Positions 26,845-34,122 of a stretch of 64,000 nt of DNA are shown in pieces. Under the pieces are notes generated by a model. The model was not told the origin of the DNA. It did no database searches and was given only the letters and a program-made list of their open reading frames with translations. Origin of the DNA: Lachnospiraceae bacterium (GTDB taxonomy: Bacteria > Bacillota > Clostridia > Lachnospirales > Lachnospiraceae); contig CAJTCH010000009.1 in assembly GCA_910574715.1 (NCBI GenBank), positions 1-64,000 of the forward strand, written 5' to 3'. The position numbers and the translations under genes were made by a program. Position 1 is the stretch's first letter, and each line of letters starts with the position of its first letter.

Positions 26845-27954
26845 CTATATCACCTTATATTCTGCCAACAGATCTTCTCCGATCTGAGATACCTTCTGAA
26901 GCTTAAGCCTCGCCGCTCCATCCGGGAGTTCTGCTCCCACACCGGCAACCGGCGTCCGGGCCTTATCCCCTCCGAAGATCTTCGGTGCGATAAATGCCTG
27001 GATCTCCTGCACGATCCCGGCTCTCAGGGCGCTGTCATTCAGCGTGCCGCCGCCCTCCAACAGGATACTGTCTATCCCCTGACCGCCCAGGATCTCCATC
27101 AGCTTCTTAAGATCTACTCTGCCGTTTCCGTCCGGAACCGACAGCACCTCCGCTCCAAGCCGCTCTAATTCCTCTCTCTTCTGCCGGTCTGCTTCTTCCG
27201 GCTCCTTTGACGGATCAAACGCACAGACAATGATCGTGCGGTACTCCCTCGCCGTCCGGCAGATCTGGCTGCCGGTTGGAATCCTCAAGCTGCTGTCACA
27301 GATGATACGCACCGGGCTTCTTCTGTCCAGTATCCTGACATTCAACATCGGATCGTCTGCCAGGACCGTTCCGATTCCTGCCATAATACCCATACACCGG
27401 CTGCGAAGCTTCTGCACCTCCATCCGCGCCGCCTCCCCGGTGATCCACTTGGACGCGCCCGTCTTCGTCGCGATCTTGCCGTCTGCCGTCATGGCGTATT
27501 TCATGATCGCATAAGGCGTGCGCCGGGTAATATAATGAAAGAATATGGGATTCAGTCGGTCGCATTCCTCCCTCATGAAGTCCTCCTCTACCAGAACTCC
27601 TGCTTCCCGCAGCAGCTTCGCTCCCTTTCCCGCCACCTTAGGATTCGGATCCCTGGAACCGATCACTACCCTTTTGATCCCATTTTCAAGAATCGCCTCT
27701 GTACAGGGCGGCGTCTTTCCATAATGGCAGCACGGCTCTAAAGTTACATAGATATCAGCACCCTCTGCCGGCTCGGAGAGGGAAGCGATTGCATTCCGCT
27801 CCGCATGCAGTTCACCGTAACGCCGATGGTACCCTTCTCCTATGATACGGCCGTCCTTGACGATCACCGCGCCGACCAGCGGATTGGGATTGGTCCCTCC
27901 TGTTCCCAGTCTGGCAAGCTCGATCGCCCGATTCATATAATCCCGGTCTGTCAT
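26845..27954 (-). CDS. ribD: Bifunctional pyrimidine deaminase/reductase
   Basis: 369 residues. N-terminal deaminase: HAERNAI zinc His-Ala-Glu motif and PCCHYGKTPPC cysteine ligands (~50-85). C-terminal reductase: MTADGKIATKTGASKWITG and LLEGGGTLN (~290). Catalyses steps 2 and 3 of riboflavin synthesis. Start at MTDRDYMNRAIELA, the family start, with GGAGGGC 7 bases upstream; the longer in-frame ATG at 27996 lacks this. First gene of the rib operon, placed after the riboswitch and its terminator. Confidence 0.97.
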   Translation of the reverse strand: MTDRDYMNRAIELARLGTGGTNPNPLVGAVIVKDGRIIGEGYHRRYGELHAERNAIASLSEPAEGADIYVTLEPCCHYGKTPPCTEAILENGIKRVVIGSRDPNPKVAGKGAKLLREAGVLVEEDFMREECDRLNPIFFHYITRRTPYAIMKYAMTADGKIATKTGASKWITGEAARMEVQKLRSRCMGIMAGIGTVLADDPMLNVRILDRRSPVRIICDSSLRIPTGSQICRTAREYRTIIVCAFDPSKEPEEADRQKREELERLGAEVLSVPDGNGRVDLKKLMEILGGQGIDSILLEGGGTLNDSALRAGIVQEIQAFIAPKIFGGDKARTPVAGVGAELPDGAARLKLQKVSQIGEDLLAEYKVI

Positions 27955-28001
27955 ACGTGCCCTCCTCTCTATAGATTCAAAAACTGTTATCTGCAAATAT
28001 C

Positions 28002-28032
28002 ACAAAACCCCTGGCAGAATCATCTCCAGGGG
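28002..28032 (-). terminator. Riboswitch-linked terminator before ribD
   Basis: Minus strand CCCCTGG, 11-base loop, CCAGGGG followed by TTTTGTG. It lies between the FMN aptamer and ribD, where FMN-bound RNA would be expected to end transcription early. A possible competing stem GCTCTG / CAGAGC lies just upstream at about 28,072-28,100. Confidence 0.8.
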
Positions 28033-28134
28033 TCTGATCGTATGAAATAAATACCTTACATATAGAAATGCTCTGAAACGGGGAGTCCATTCCAGAGCAA
28101 TAATCACTAAGTAAGTACACGGATACATACCGAT

Positions 28135-28240
28135 ATCTTCTTCCATCCAGACTATACTGTCGGCTTCGGAATCTCACCGAATCGGCCTTACGGCTCGCGG
28201 GCTGTACCGCCGGTAGGGAATTACACCCTGCCCTGAAGAT
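28135..28240 (-). promoter_or_regulatory. FMN riboswitch (RFN element)
   Basis: Minus strand shows the conserved RFN core: AGGGCAGGGTG, TTCCCTACCGGCGGT, AGCCCGCGAGCC, then a variable arm, CGGTGAGATTCCG and GACAGTATAGTCTGGATG, closed by P1 pairing ATCTTC with GAAGAT. It binds flavin mononucleotide and should switch off the rib operon when FMN is abundant, by promoting the terminator 100 bases downstream. Confidence 0.97.
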
Positions 28241-28305
28241 TCTCTATTCATTTAGATTATTATAACTCGTTGGAAGCGGGATTTCAAGTGATTTACGCAC
28301 AAAAT

Positions 28306-29682
28306 CTAAATCGCTTTCTCTCTCCATCTCCCACGTTTATAGAATATCCCGGTAATGACCGCTCCAAGTACCCATGAGATCAAAAGCGAAACATAGATAC
28401 TCTCCCTTCGTCCGCCCGGGAATTCTGCGCTTCTCGTCAGATAGACCAGTCCATACGCGATCGGCACCCTCAGGAATATGGTCATCACAATGGAGATCCA
28501 CATAGGCGTCATCGTATCTCCCGCACCGCGCATCACACCGGACAAACTCTGGATGATCGCCATGGCGATATAGCCCACGGCAAGGATGCGCATCATATTC
28601 ATACTCAATATCACCAGATCCTCCGTATTCGTAAAAATCGCCATCAGATGCCTGCCGAAAAGCAATATCAAAGCTGTGATCGATGCCGAGAATCCGATCG
28701 CCATAAATGTTCCCTGCCTTGCTCCCTGCGTCACACGGTCATAGGCACGCGCACCCACATTCTGTCCGGCATAAGTCGTCATAGCCGTACCAAAGGAAAA
28801 ATTCGGCAGCATAGCGAAGCCGTCCACACGCATGACGATCACGTTCGATGCGATAAACTGTTCGCCGAAGCTGTTGGTTAGTGACTGTACCACCAGCATC
28901 GCCATGGACATGATTGCCTGGGTGATGCCGGACGGGAGCCCCAGACGTATAATATTGTATCCATGCTGTCTGGTCAGTTTAAAATACCGCGCCTTAAAAT
29001 CAAACAAATCCTTCATCCGCATTAACTTGAGCAGACATAACACCGCTGAGATTGCCTGCGCGATCACTGTCGCCAGCGCCACTCCGCTGACTCCCATATC
29101 GAACCGTATCACGAAGACCAGATCCAGGATGATGTTCAGCACACTTGATACGATCAGATACCACAGTGCGGAGATGGAATCTCCAAGTCCTCTTAAGATC
29201 CCGCTTAGAATGTTGTAGAACGCAAGCCCCGAAATGCCCAAGAACAAGATCCTCAAATAAGAAGTGCACCAGTCAAGGATACTGTCCGGCGTCTTCAGCA
29301 GAACCAGGAGCGGCCTTGCCGCCACCGTTGCCAGGATCATAACGATAACAGAAGAGATTCCTGTCAACACAATACTGTTCGCGATCGCAATAGATAGATC
29401 TTCCCGTTTCCTCGCGCCAAAATACTGGGACACCATAATACTGGCTCCCACACTGATCCCGATAAAAAGCACGATCAGAAGATTCAAGATCGGTCCTGCG
29501 CTTCCGACCGCCGCCAGCGCATTATCACCGACATAATTCCCCACCACAACACTGTCTACTGTGTTGTAAAGCTGCTGGGCAATATTCCCAATTAACATTG
29601 GAACCGTAAAAAGCAAAATATCTTCCCAAGGTGTCCCCACAGTCATATCAACCGGAGCAAATAATTTCTTCAGTGCATTCAT
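28306..29682 (-). CDS. MATE-family multidrug/metabolite efflux pump
   Basis: 458 residues with about 12 hydrophobic spans in two similar halves. Typical MATE features: PMLIGNIAQQLYNTVDSVVVGNYVG near the N-terminus, GAGDTMTPMWISI in the second half, and the LGLPSGITQAIMSM segment at the start of the second bundle. It likely exports cationic compounds by Na+ or H+ antiport. Divergent from the DUF1836 gene, with palindromes in the shared region, so DUF1836 control is a fair guess. Substrate unknown. Confidence 0.9.
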   Translation of the reverse strand: MNALKKLFAPVDMTVGTPWEDILLFTVPMLIGNIAQQLYNTVDSVVVGNYVGDNALAAVGSAGPILNLLIVLFIGISVGASIMVSQYFGARKREDLSIAIANSIVLTGISSVIVMILATVAARPLLVLLKTPDSILDWCTSYLRILFLGISGLAFYNILSGILRGLGDSISALWYLIVSSVLNIILDLVFVIRFDMGVSGVALATVIAQAISAVLCLLKLMRMKDLFDFKARYFKLTRQHGYNIIRLGLPSGITQAIMSMAMLVVQSLTNSFGEQFIASNVIVMRVDGFAMLPNFSFGTAMTTYAGQNVGARAYDRVTQGARQGTFMAIGFSASITALILLFGRHLMAIFTNTEDLVILSMNMMRILAVGYIAMAIIQSLSGVMRGAGDTMTPMWISIVMTIFLRVPIAYGLVYLTRSAEFPGGRRESIYVSLLISWVLGAVITGIFYKRGRWREKAI

Positions 29683-29715
29683 ATTCTCCCTCCTTCCTAT
29701 CTGTTATAACATAAA

Positions 29716-29732
29716 ATATTAAATTTTAATAT
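29716..29732. promoter_or_regulatory. 17-bp palindrome upstream of the MATE gene
   Basis: Perfect inverted repeat ATATTAAA-T-TTTAATAT, 33 bases before the MATE start, in the divergent promoter interval. Candidate operator; AT-rich composition makes chance occurrence possible. Confidence 0.4.
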
Positions 29733-29748
29733 AGTATTCAAAAAATCC

Positions 29749-29777
29749 TTGTCATATAGTTTTAAAAACTATATAAT
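29749..29777 (+). promoter_or_regulatory. Sigma-A promoter with a 19-bp palindrome in the spacer
   Basis: TTGTCA, 17 bases, TATAAT: near-consensus. The spacer and first -10 bases form the perfect palindrome TATAGTTTT-A-AAAACTATA (29755-29773). A protein bound there would block RNA polymerase directly. Drives the DUF1836 gene, start 21 bases after the -10. Confidence 0.8.
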
Positions 29778-29797
29778 AGTTGCATTGGGGTGATATT

Positions 29798-30409
29798 ATG
29801 ACAATTAATACAAAGGACATGCTCAACAGCATTCTGTCCAGCATTTCACGTATAGAATATGTACGTCCGCGCGATATTCCGAATATAGACCTGTACATGG
29901 ATCAGGTAACCACTTTCATGGAGGAGCAGCTTCGTTCCACCAAGCGTCACGAGGAAGACAAGATCCTGACCAAGACCATGATCAACAATTATGCCAAGAA
30001 TAATCTCCTTCCTCCTCCGGTCAAGAAGAAATACTCCAAAGAACATGTCTTGGTCATGATATTTATCTATTATTTCAAGAATATCCTGGCGATCAAGGAT
30101 ATTGAGACGCTTTTGAATCCTGTCACGGAGAAGTATTTTGATACCGGAGAGGAGATCAATATGACCTCCATCTACGAAGAGATCTGCCGCCTTGAGAAGT
30201 CAAGGATTGATACGCTGCAGAAGGATGTTGCCAGATCTTATAATTCGGCTGTCGAGAGTTTCCCTGACGCAGCTGAAGAGGACCGGGATTATCTTCAGAT
30301 CTTCTCCTTCATCTGTTCACTAAGCTTCGATGTATATGTGAAGAAGCTGCTGATCGAGAAATTAATAGACGAGCTTCCTGAACCGGTACATGAGAAAAAG
30401 AAGAAATAA
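29798..30409 (+). CDS. DUF1836 putative transcriptional regulator
   Basis: 203 residues from MTINTKDML (GGGGTGAT ahead). Contains the DUF1836 pattern: IEYVRPRDIPNIDLYMDQVTTFMEEQL, TKTMINNYAKNNLLPPPVKKKYSKEHVLVMIFIYYFKNILAIKDIETLL, a MerR-like winged-helix arrangement (NYxK..LLPxP...Y). Such proteins are thought to be DNA-binding regulators of Firmicutes; targets are mostly unknown. The strong palindrome in its own promoter suggests autoregulation, and the divergent MATE pump is the likely second target. Confidence 0.8.
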   Translation: MTINTKDMLNSILSSISRIEYVRPRDIPNIDLYMDQVTTFMEEQLRSTKRHEEDKILTKTMINNYAKNNLLPPPVKKKYSKEHVLVMIFIYYFKNILAIKDIETLLNPVTEKYFDTGEEINMTSIYEEICRLEKSRIDTLQKDVARSYNSAVESFPDAAEEDRDYLQIFSFICSLSFDVYVKKLLIEKLIDELPEPVHEKKKK

Positions 30410-30431
30410 GGCTTTACCCGTCTTATTTCTT
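30401..30431. terminator. Bidirectional terminator between convergent genes
   Basis: Perfect 10-bp inverted repeat AAGAAATAAG / CTTATTTCTT with an 11-base loop. It overlaps the stop codon of the DUF1836 gene and precedes the stop of the convergent YerC gene, so it can serve both. Confidence 0.7.
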
Positions 30432-30446
30432 CCTGATCTTAATCTC

Positions 30447-30740
30447 TTATTCTTCCTTGTTAATCCTCTCAAATACCATATCATACCCGTCATTGCCATA
30501 GTTTAACGAACGATTCACTCTGCTGATCGTAGCCGTAGAAGCCCCCGTCTTCTCCGCGATCTCAAGATACGTCTTGCGTTCTCTTAACATCTTCGCCACC
30601 TCAAAACGCTGCGTCAGTGACAGCAACTCATTGATCGTACAGATATCCTCGAAAAATGTATAACATTCTTCTTTGTTCTCAAGGCTTAATATCGCGCGAA
30701 AAAGATAATCTACCGCCTCCGTCCTGATCTTCTTACTCAT
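30447..30740 (-). CDS. YerC/YecD-type TrpR-like regulator
   Basis: 97 residues. The TrpR-fold helix-turn-helix is clear: LTQRFEVAKMLRERKTYLEIAEKTGASTATISRVNRSLNYGNDGY, a pattern shared by YerC/YecD proteins. It probably binds DNA, but the effector and targets are not established for the family. Stand-alone unit between a terminator and a PHP gene. Confidence 0.9.
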   Translation of the reverse strand: MSKKIRTEAVDYLFRAILSLENKEECYTFFEDICTINELLSLTQRFEVAKMLRERKTYLEIAEKTGASTATISRVNRSLNYGNDGYDMVFERINKEE

Positions 30741-30803
30741 AGCACCATTTCCTCCGTAACACTTTCACTACTGTTACATTTTAGCACAGTGAATTTATAA
30801 AGT

Positions 30804-31529
30804 CTATACCTTTTTATTTCGTTTTAATGACGATTTCAGCTTGGCAAGCGTCGTGTTGGCAACCAGTTCTTCCGGGAAATCCGTCTCTTCTAAAATCCGG
30901 TATGCATACTCGTAATTTGCGATATCCGCGTCCACATGGGAATCCGTTCCCAGAACGACCATGACCCCCTGTTTCTTACATTCCAGAAGCATCTTGCGGC
31001 AATTTTCCATCGTATTCACCCGGAATCCTTCCGGACGCAGGGAAGAGTTATTCACCTCCAGCAATGTCCCCGTCCGCTTCGCCTCTGCCGCCAGAACTCC
31101 CATATCCACCGGTATCCTTCCGTCGTCCGGATGTCCGATGATGTCCACATATTCATTCTGCATGGCATTCACATATGCCTGCGTGATCCGTTCCTCTGAA
31201 TATTCTCCCTTATAACATGGAAGATGAATGCTGGCAATAGCGATATCCATCTCCCTTAACACTTCCTGTGCAAGATCCACCTCTCCGGCTTCGTCCAGGA
31301 TATTAAGCTCCGTCCCAAGCAAAAGTTCAATCCCGCACTGGTGCCTCGGCACCACTCTGAGATTCTGAAAATAATAGATATGGCAGGTTCCCGGCATCTT
31401 TACTGCATGTTCCGTGATCGCAAGGCCCTTAAGCCCCCGATTGGCTGCGGCCGCCGCCATCTCATGGATCGTATTGTACGCATGTCCGCTGGCCAGTGTA
31501 TGGGAATGGGTATCAATTTCAATATTCAT
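30804..31529 (-). CDS. PHP-domain phosphoesterase (YcdX type)
   Basis: 241 residues. Metal-binding PHP motifs: DTHSHT (5-10), ITEHA (~38), GTELNI (~71), SIHLP (~103), IGHPDDG (~136) and GTDSHVDADI (~194). This set matches the YcdX-like phosphatase branch with a trinuclear metal centre. Physiological substrate unknown. It sits 60 bases upstream of yerC on the same strand. Confidence 0.88.
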   Translation of the reverse strand: MNIEIDTHSHTLASGHAYNTIHEMAAAAANRGLKGLAITEHAVKMPGTCHIYYFQNLRVVPRHQCGIELLLGTELNILDEAGEVDLAQEVLREMDIAIASIHLPCYKGEYSEERITQAYVNAMQNEYVDIIGHPDDGRIPVDMGVLAAEAKRTGTLLEVNNSSLRPEGFRVNTMENCRKMLLECKKQGVMVVLGTDSHVDADIANYEYAYRILEETDFPEELVANTTLAKLKSSLKRNKKV

Positions 31530-31653
31530 AAACTGTCATCCTTCTTTCCTTAAATTACATATTTTCTTCAATACATGGAAATATTATACAGTATATATTT
31601 TTCTTTTTCTACACAATCTAAACTAAAACTTATAAATCGGAGGATTTATTGCT

Positions 31654-31857
31654 ATGAATGATAAGAAAATAGATAAAGAGAATCAGAAAATCATTGACGA
31701 ATATGATTATCTGTCTAATGCTGCCTCTTCCCAGGACTGTACCGGCCTGATCCCTTCCGAACCGGTTTCCGCAGAAGAACTCGAATCCTATGAGGAGCTA
31801 TATCATTTCCTGCCGCCAGGCGCAAGAGCCGCCGCTATCAAACCGGAAGAACACTGA
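31654..31857 (+). CDS. Small hypothetical protein
   Basis: 67 residues, acidic, no membrane span: MNDKKIDKENQKIIDEYDYLSNAASSQDCTGL...ELYHFLPPGARAAAIKPEEH. Clear ribosome site CGGAGG before ATG. It is followed 52 bases later by the next gene on the same strand, so the two likely form a unit. Not recognised. Confidence 0.65.
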   Translation: MNDKKIDKENQKIIDEYDYLSNAASSQDCTGLIPSEPVSAEELESYEELYHFLPPGARAAAIKPEEH

Positions 31858-31909
31858 TCACACACTAAGCCGTATCCTGCATATACTAATGAAAAATGGA
31901 GTGTTTATT

Positions 31910-32386
31910 ATGCCTTCAAACAATTTGATTCCTGTAAACGGAGTGATACAAAATATCTCCGAATTTGATAACAATTGCTGTATGCAGGAGATCACGATCC
32001 GCAATTCAGACGGGATCCAGAACTTCATCGTAAGTCCCGACACCTATGTGATCAGTGAAGTCCGCTTACGGATCGGGATGAATGTCACGGCGTTCTATGA
32101 TGCCGACCTTCCGATCCCACTCATCTTCCCGCCCAGATACCAGGCCATATTCATTGGGCGGCGAAATCCGCAGGAAACCCTCTATGCGGGGCAATTCGAC
32201 CGGAGCCTTACCTCTCTCGACGGCGCACTGCAGTTGAATATCGGACGTTCTACCGAGATCGTCACATCAAACGGCCAGCCTTATAACTGTTCACTTGAGG
32301 CGCAGACTCTGATCGTATATTACACGACTACTACAAGGAGCATTCCGCCTCAGACTACGCCGCGCAAGATTATTGTTGTGTGCTGA
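31910..32386 (+). CDS. Conserved hypothetical beta-rich protein
   Basis: 158 residues from MPSNNLIPVNGVI; TGGAG lies ahead. Segments VSPDTYVISEVRLRIGMNVTAFYDADLPIPLIFPPRYQAIFIG and LNIGRSTEIVTSNGQ, then YTTTTRSIPPQTTPRKIIV, look like a small beta-strand family I have seen in clostridial genomes without assigned role. No signal peptide. An alternative start at 31889 would add seven residues. The 68 bases to tRNA-Ala contain the tRNA promoter. Confidence 0.7.
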   Translation: MPSNNLIPVNGVIQNISEFDNNCCMQEITIRNSDGIQNFIVSPDTYVISEVRLRIGMNVTAFYDADLPIPLIFPPRYQAIFIGRRNPQETLYAGQFDRSLTSLDGALQLNIGRSTEIVTSNGQPYNCSLEAQTLIVYYTTTTRSIPPQTTPRKIIVVC

Positions 32387-32440
32387 AAAATTTATTCTAA
32401 AAGTTTTAAAATACTACTTTCTTCAAGCTCCCATCTGTGC

Positions 32441-32446
32441 TATAAT
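32441..32446 (+). promoter_or_regulatory. -10 element of tRNA-Ala
   Basis: TATAAT lies 8 bases before the mature tRNA start. A recognisable -35 is weak (TTTCTT at 17 bases). Position strongly supports a stable RNA promoter. Confidence 0.6.
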
Positions 32447-32454
32447 CTCCATAT

Positions 32455-32527
32455 GGGGCATTAGCGCAGTTGGGAGCGCGCCACACTGGCAGTGTGGAGG
32501 CCACGGGTTCAAGTCCCGTATGCTCCA
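32455..32527 (+). tRNA. tRNA-Ala (anticodon GGC)
   Basis: 73 bases forming a complete cloverleaf: acceptor GGGGCAT / ATGCTCC with the G3-U70 pair that marks alanine tRNAs, anticodon loop CTGGCAG with GGC, T-arm CGGGTTCAAGTCCCG. CCA is not encoded. Its last 16 bases recur 303 bases downstream. Confidence 0.96.
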
Positions 32528-32529
32528 TT
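32512..32529 (+). repeat. Direct repeat copy 1 at the tRNA-Ala 3' end
   Basis: AGTCCCGTATGCTCCATT, the tRNA 3' end plus two bases. Copy 2 at 32815-32832 matches 17 of 18 bases. The pair looks like attachment-site copies of a small integrated unit, or a duplicated tRNA tail. Confidence 0.75.
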
Positions 32530-32539
32530 CTGCAAGGCA

Positions 32540-32605
32540 GAGCCATGTGAAGTCTGTTTTAAGCGGGGGCTTCATGAAACTGAATGAACCAAATGAACAT
32601 GGCTC
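32540..32605 (+). other. Structured leader before the tRNA-Ala-linked small gene
   Basis: Perfect inverted repeat GAGCCATGT / ACATGGCTC spans 66 bases, with an inner GAAG / CTTC stem around a G-rich loop. It lies between the tRNA and the 63-residue gene. No T run follows, so an RNA processing or regulatory structure is more likely than a terminator. Confidence 0.5.
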
Positions 32606-32624
32606 ATGAAAAGGTGGTGAGCAT

Positions 32625-32816
32625 ATGCCTATCAACCTTGAAATTGTGAAAACTGCTATTGATGATTTTGCAAAAGTACAAAGACGTATGATATTGGCCA
32701 AAAAAGAAAACGCGCCAGAAACATACGCCGATTTGAAAGAGGAATATATCTCTCTGAAAGCATTGCTCAATATCGCAGGCGTGGCTCTCAATGAACTGGA
32801 TAAAATCAAAGAGTAG
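32625..32816 (+). CDS. tRNA-linked small protein, copy A
   Basis: 63 residues, helical, basic and acidic mixed: MPINLEIVKTAIDDFAKVQRRMILAKKE, then a conserved second half YADLKEEYISLKALLNIAGVALNELDKIKE. It is a paralogue of the 60-residue protein at 57906-58088 (shared F..LQ/VQ..M.LA.K, Y..LK..Y/RYIELK, G..L.ELD.IKE), which also lies just after a tRNA. The preceding AAGGTGGTGAGC gives a good ribosome site. The stop codon abuts the second copy of the tRNA 3' end. Two helices with a hydrophobic face are expected; no known domain recognised. A role in a small mobile unit is possible. Confidence 0.7.
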   Translation: MPINLEIVKTAIDDFAKVQRRMILAKKENAPETYADLKEEYISLKALLNIAGVALNELDKIKE

Positions 32817-32832
32817 TTCCGTATGCTCCATT
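32815..32832 (+). repeat. Direct repeat copy 2 of the tRNA-Ala 3' end
   Basis: AGTTCCGTATGCTCCATT, one mismatch from the tRNA end at 32512-32529. It directly follows the stop codon of the small gene, marking the far edge of a 303-bp unit. Confidence 0.75.
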
Positions 32833-32881
32833 TCAAAACCATTGTTTTTACTGTCTTTGCGGCACATCGATAATTAAAAAT

Positions 32882-33010
32882 TTGTTAGACAGATTAGAGA
32901 GAGTGGCAAAAAGGGAAAATTGTGAACCCATTTTACAAGAGATTGCATTTGAACGCAAATTGATAGAGCGTAAGCTTTACCAGAAACTGCCGTTGACAGA
33001 TGCAGAGTAA
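32882..33010 (+). pseudogene. C-terminal remnant of an unknown gene
   Basis: A 42-codon frame LLDRLERVAKRENCEPILQEIAFE... ending LPLTDAE reads like real helical protein sequence but lacks a convincing start and ribosome site. Probably the tail of a lost accessory gene in the patch after tRNA-Ala. A terminator follows 28 bases later. Confidence 0.35.
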
Positions 33011-33037
33011 TTAATAACTAAACCATCAGAAACCTAG

Positions 33038-33080
33038 AAGGTGCAAAGTCTTTCATGAATGATCAGAGACTTTGCACCTT
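33038..33080 (+). terminator. Strong terminator in the accessory patch
   Basis: Perfect 14-bp stem AAGGTGCAAAGTCT / AGACTTTGCACCTT with a 15-base loop, followed by TTTAAT. The A-rich side can also act on the other strand. From 33,081 to 33,336 I see only short unconvincing frames and AT-rich sequence. Confidence 0.8.
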
Positions 33081-33336
33081 TTTAATATCCAATACTCTTC
33101 TAGCCTCTATTGATAAATGTTCTCTCTTATACTTGATTCCAAAAACTTAGTAAAAACAGAAATAGCCGTGAAAACAGAGATACTATCATCAGAGGACGGG
33201 AACAGAACATACAGCATTAAGAAAAAGATTACAGGAATTGCAGGCATTTATGCATACTAAATTAAATATGCTTTATACCCCTGGCATGATATAATACAAA
33301 TCACCAAGACAACGCCGTTACAGAAGGGGTGATATA

Positions 33337-34122
33337 ATGGCATTGACGAATGAGGATTTACAGGCGATAGATTCACTATTAGAACCCATAAGATATGAGA
33401 TCAAAAGTATTGAACTTACATTAGAAAATGAAACTAATCGCAACATCAGAAGCATTGCAGAAGGACATCTTGACTTAAGCCGTAAACTTGATGAGGCGTT
33501 AAAAGTTGAGAATGAAAAGGAAATGCTTCTTCTTAGAGTTAATCATCTTGAAAACGAATTAAGGAAAGTAAAAGAGCGTATTAGTCAGATCGCAAAACAG
33601 CACCTTTCCCCGGCAGAGGCGTGTGACTATCTCCTTGTTCCGGGCTTTTCGGTAGATATCTTTTTATACGGCAAACGGAGAACTTCCTTTTCACCGCGCA
33701 GCCGAAACAGCAAGACGTACAGGATCTCAAACAGACGGCACAGCACCGTGCGGCGTTCCCGCCGCCTGCAATGCCGTACCGTCAAGATACTTAGATACTT
33801 AATTCACACTTCTCTTCACATAGCTGGTATGAAGCGTCTCATGCGCCTTATGACTGCCCGGTTTCCCGAGATACTCGTCATAGAGCTTCTTGATCTCTGG
33901 ATTCTCATGAGACTTACGGATCGCCTTCGCCTCATCGTTGCGGTACAATACGCCCGCACGGATCCCCCGAACATCCGTAAAGTTACGGACATCGCCGGAT
34001 ACCTGAGGCTGGCCGCCGCCGTTGACACATCCGCCCGGACATCCCATGATCTCAATGAAGTGATAATCTGCCTCGCCTGCCTTCACCTTATTCAGCAATT
34101 CTCTGGCATTGCCAAGTCCTGA
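33337..34122 (+). pseudogene. Coiled-coil accessory protein with lost C-terminus
   Basis: The first ~87 codons (MALTNEDLQAIDSLLEPIR ... SIELTLENETNRNIRSIAEGHLDLSRKLDEAL ... VNHLENELRKVKERISQIA) match a widespread clostridial small coiled-coil protein that normally ends at that point. The frame then runs through unrelated Arg/Ser-rich sequence and antisense into hydA, which cannot be real coding on both strands. The AAGGGGTGATATA before ATG is a normal ribosome site. I infer a breakpoint near 33,600 that removed the native stop. Only about 33337-33600 should be taken as gene. Confidence 0.6.

Noticed and set aside
33100-33336. Short frames ahead of the coiled-coil gene, one with KTE start and one with RKRLQELQAF
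   Set aside because: Below 45 codons, no ribosome site and no consistent family match; at most decayed remnants.
33600-34122. C-terminal part of the plus-strand coiled-coil frame
   Set aside because: Runs antisense into hydA, has an aberrant Arg/Ser-rich composition and does not match the conserved N-terminal family.
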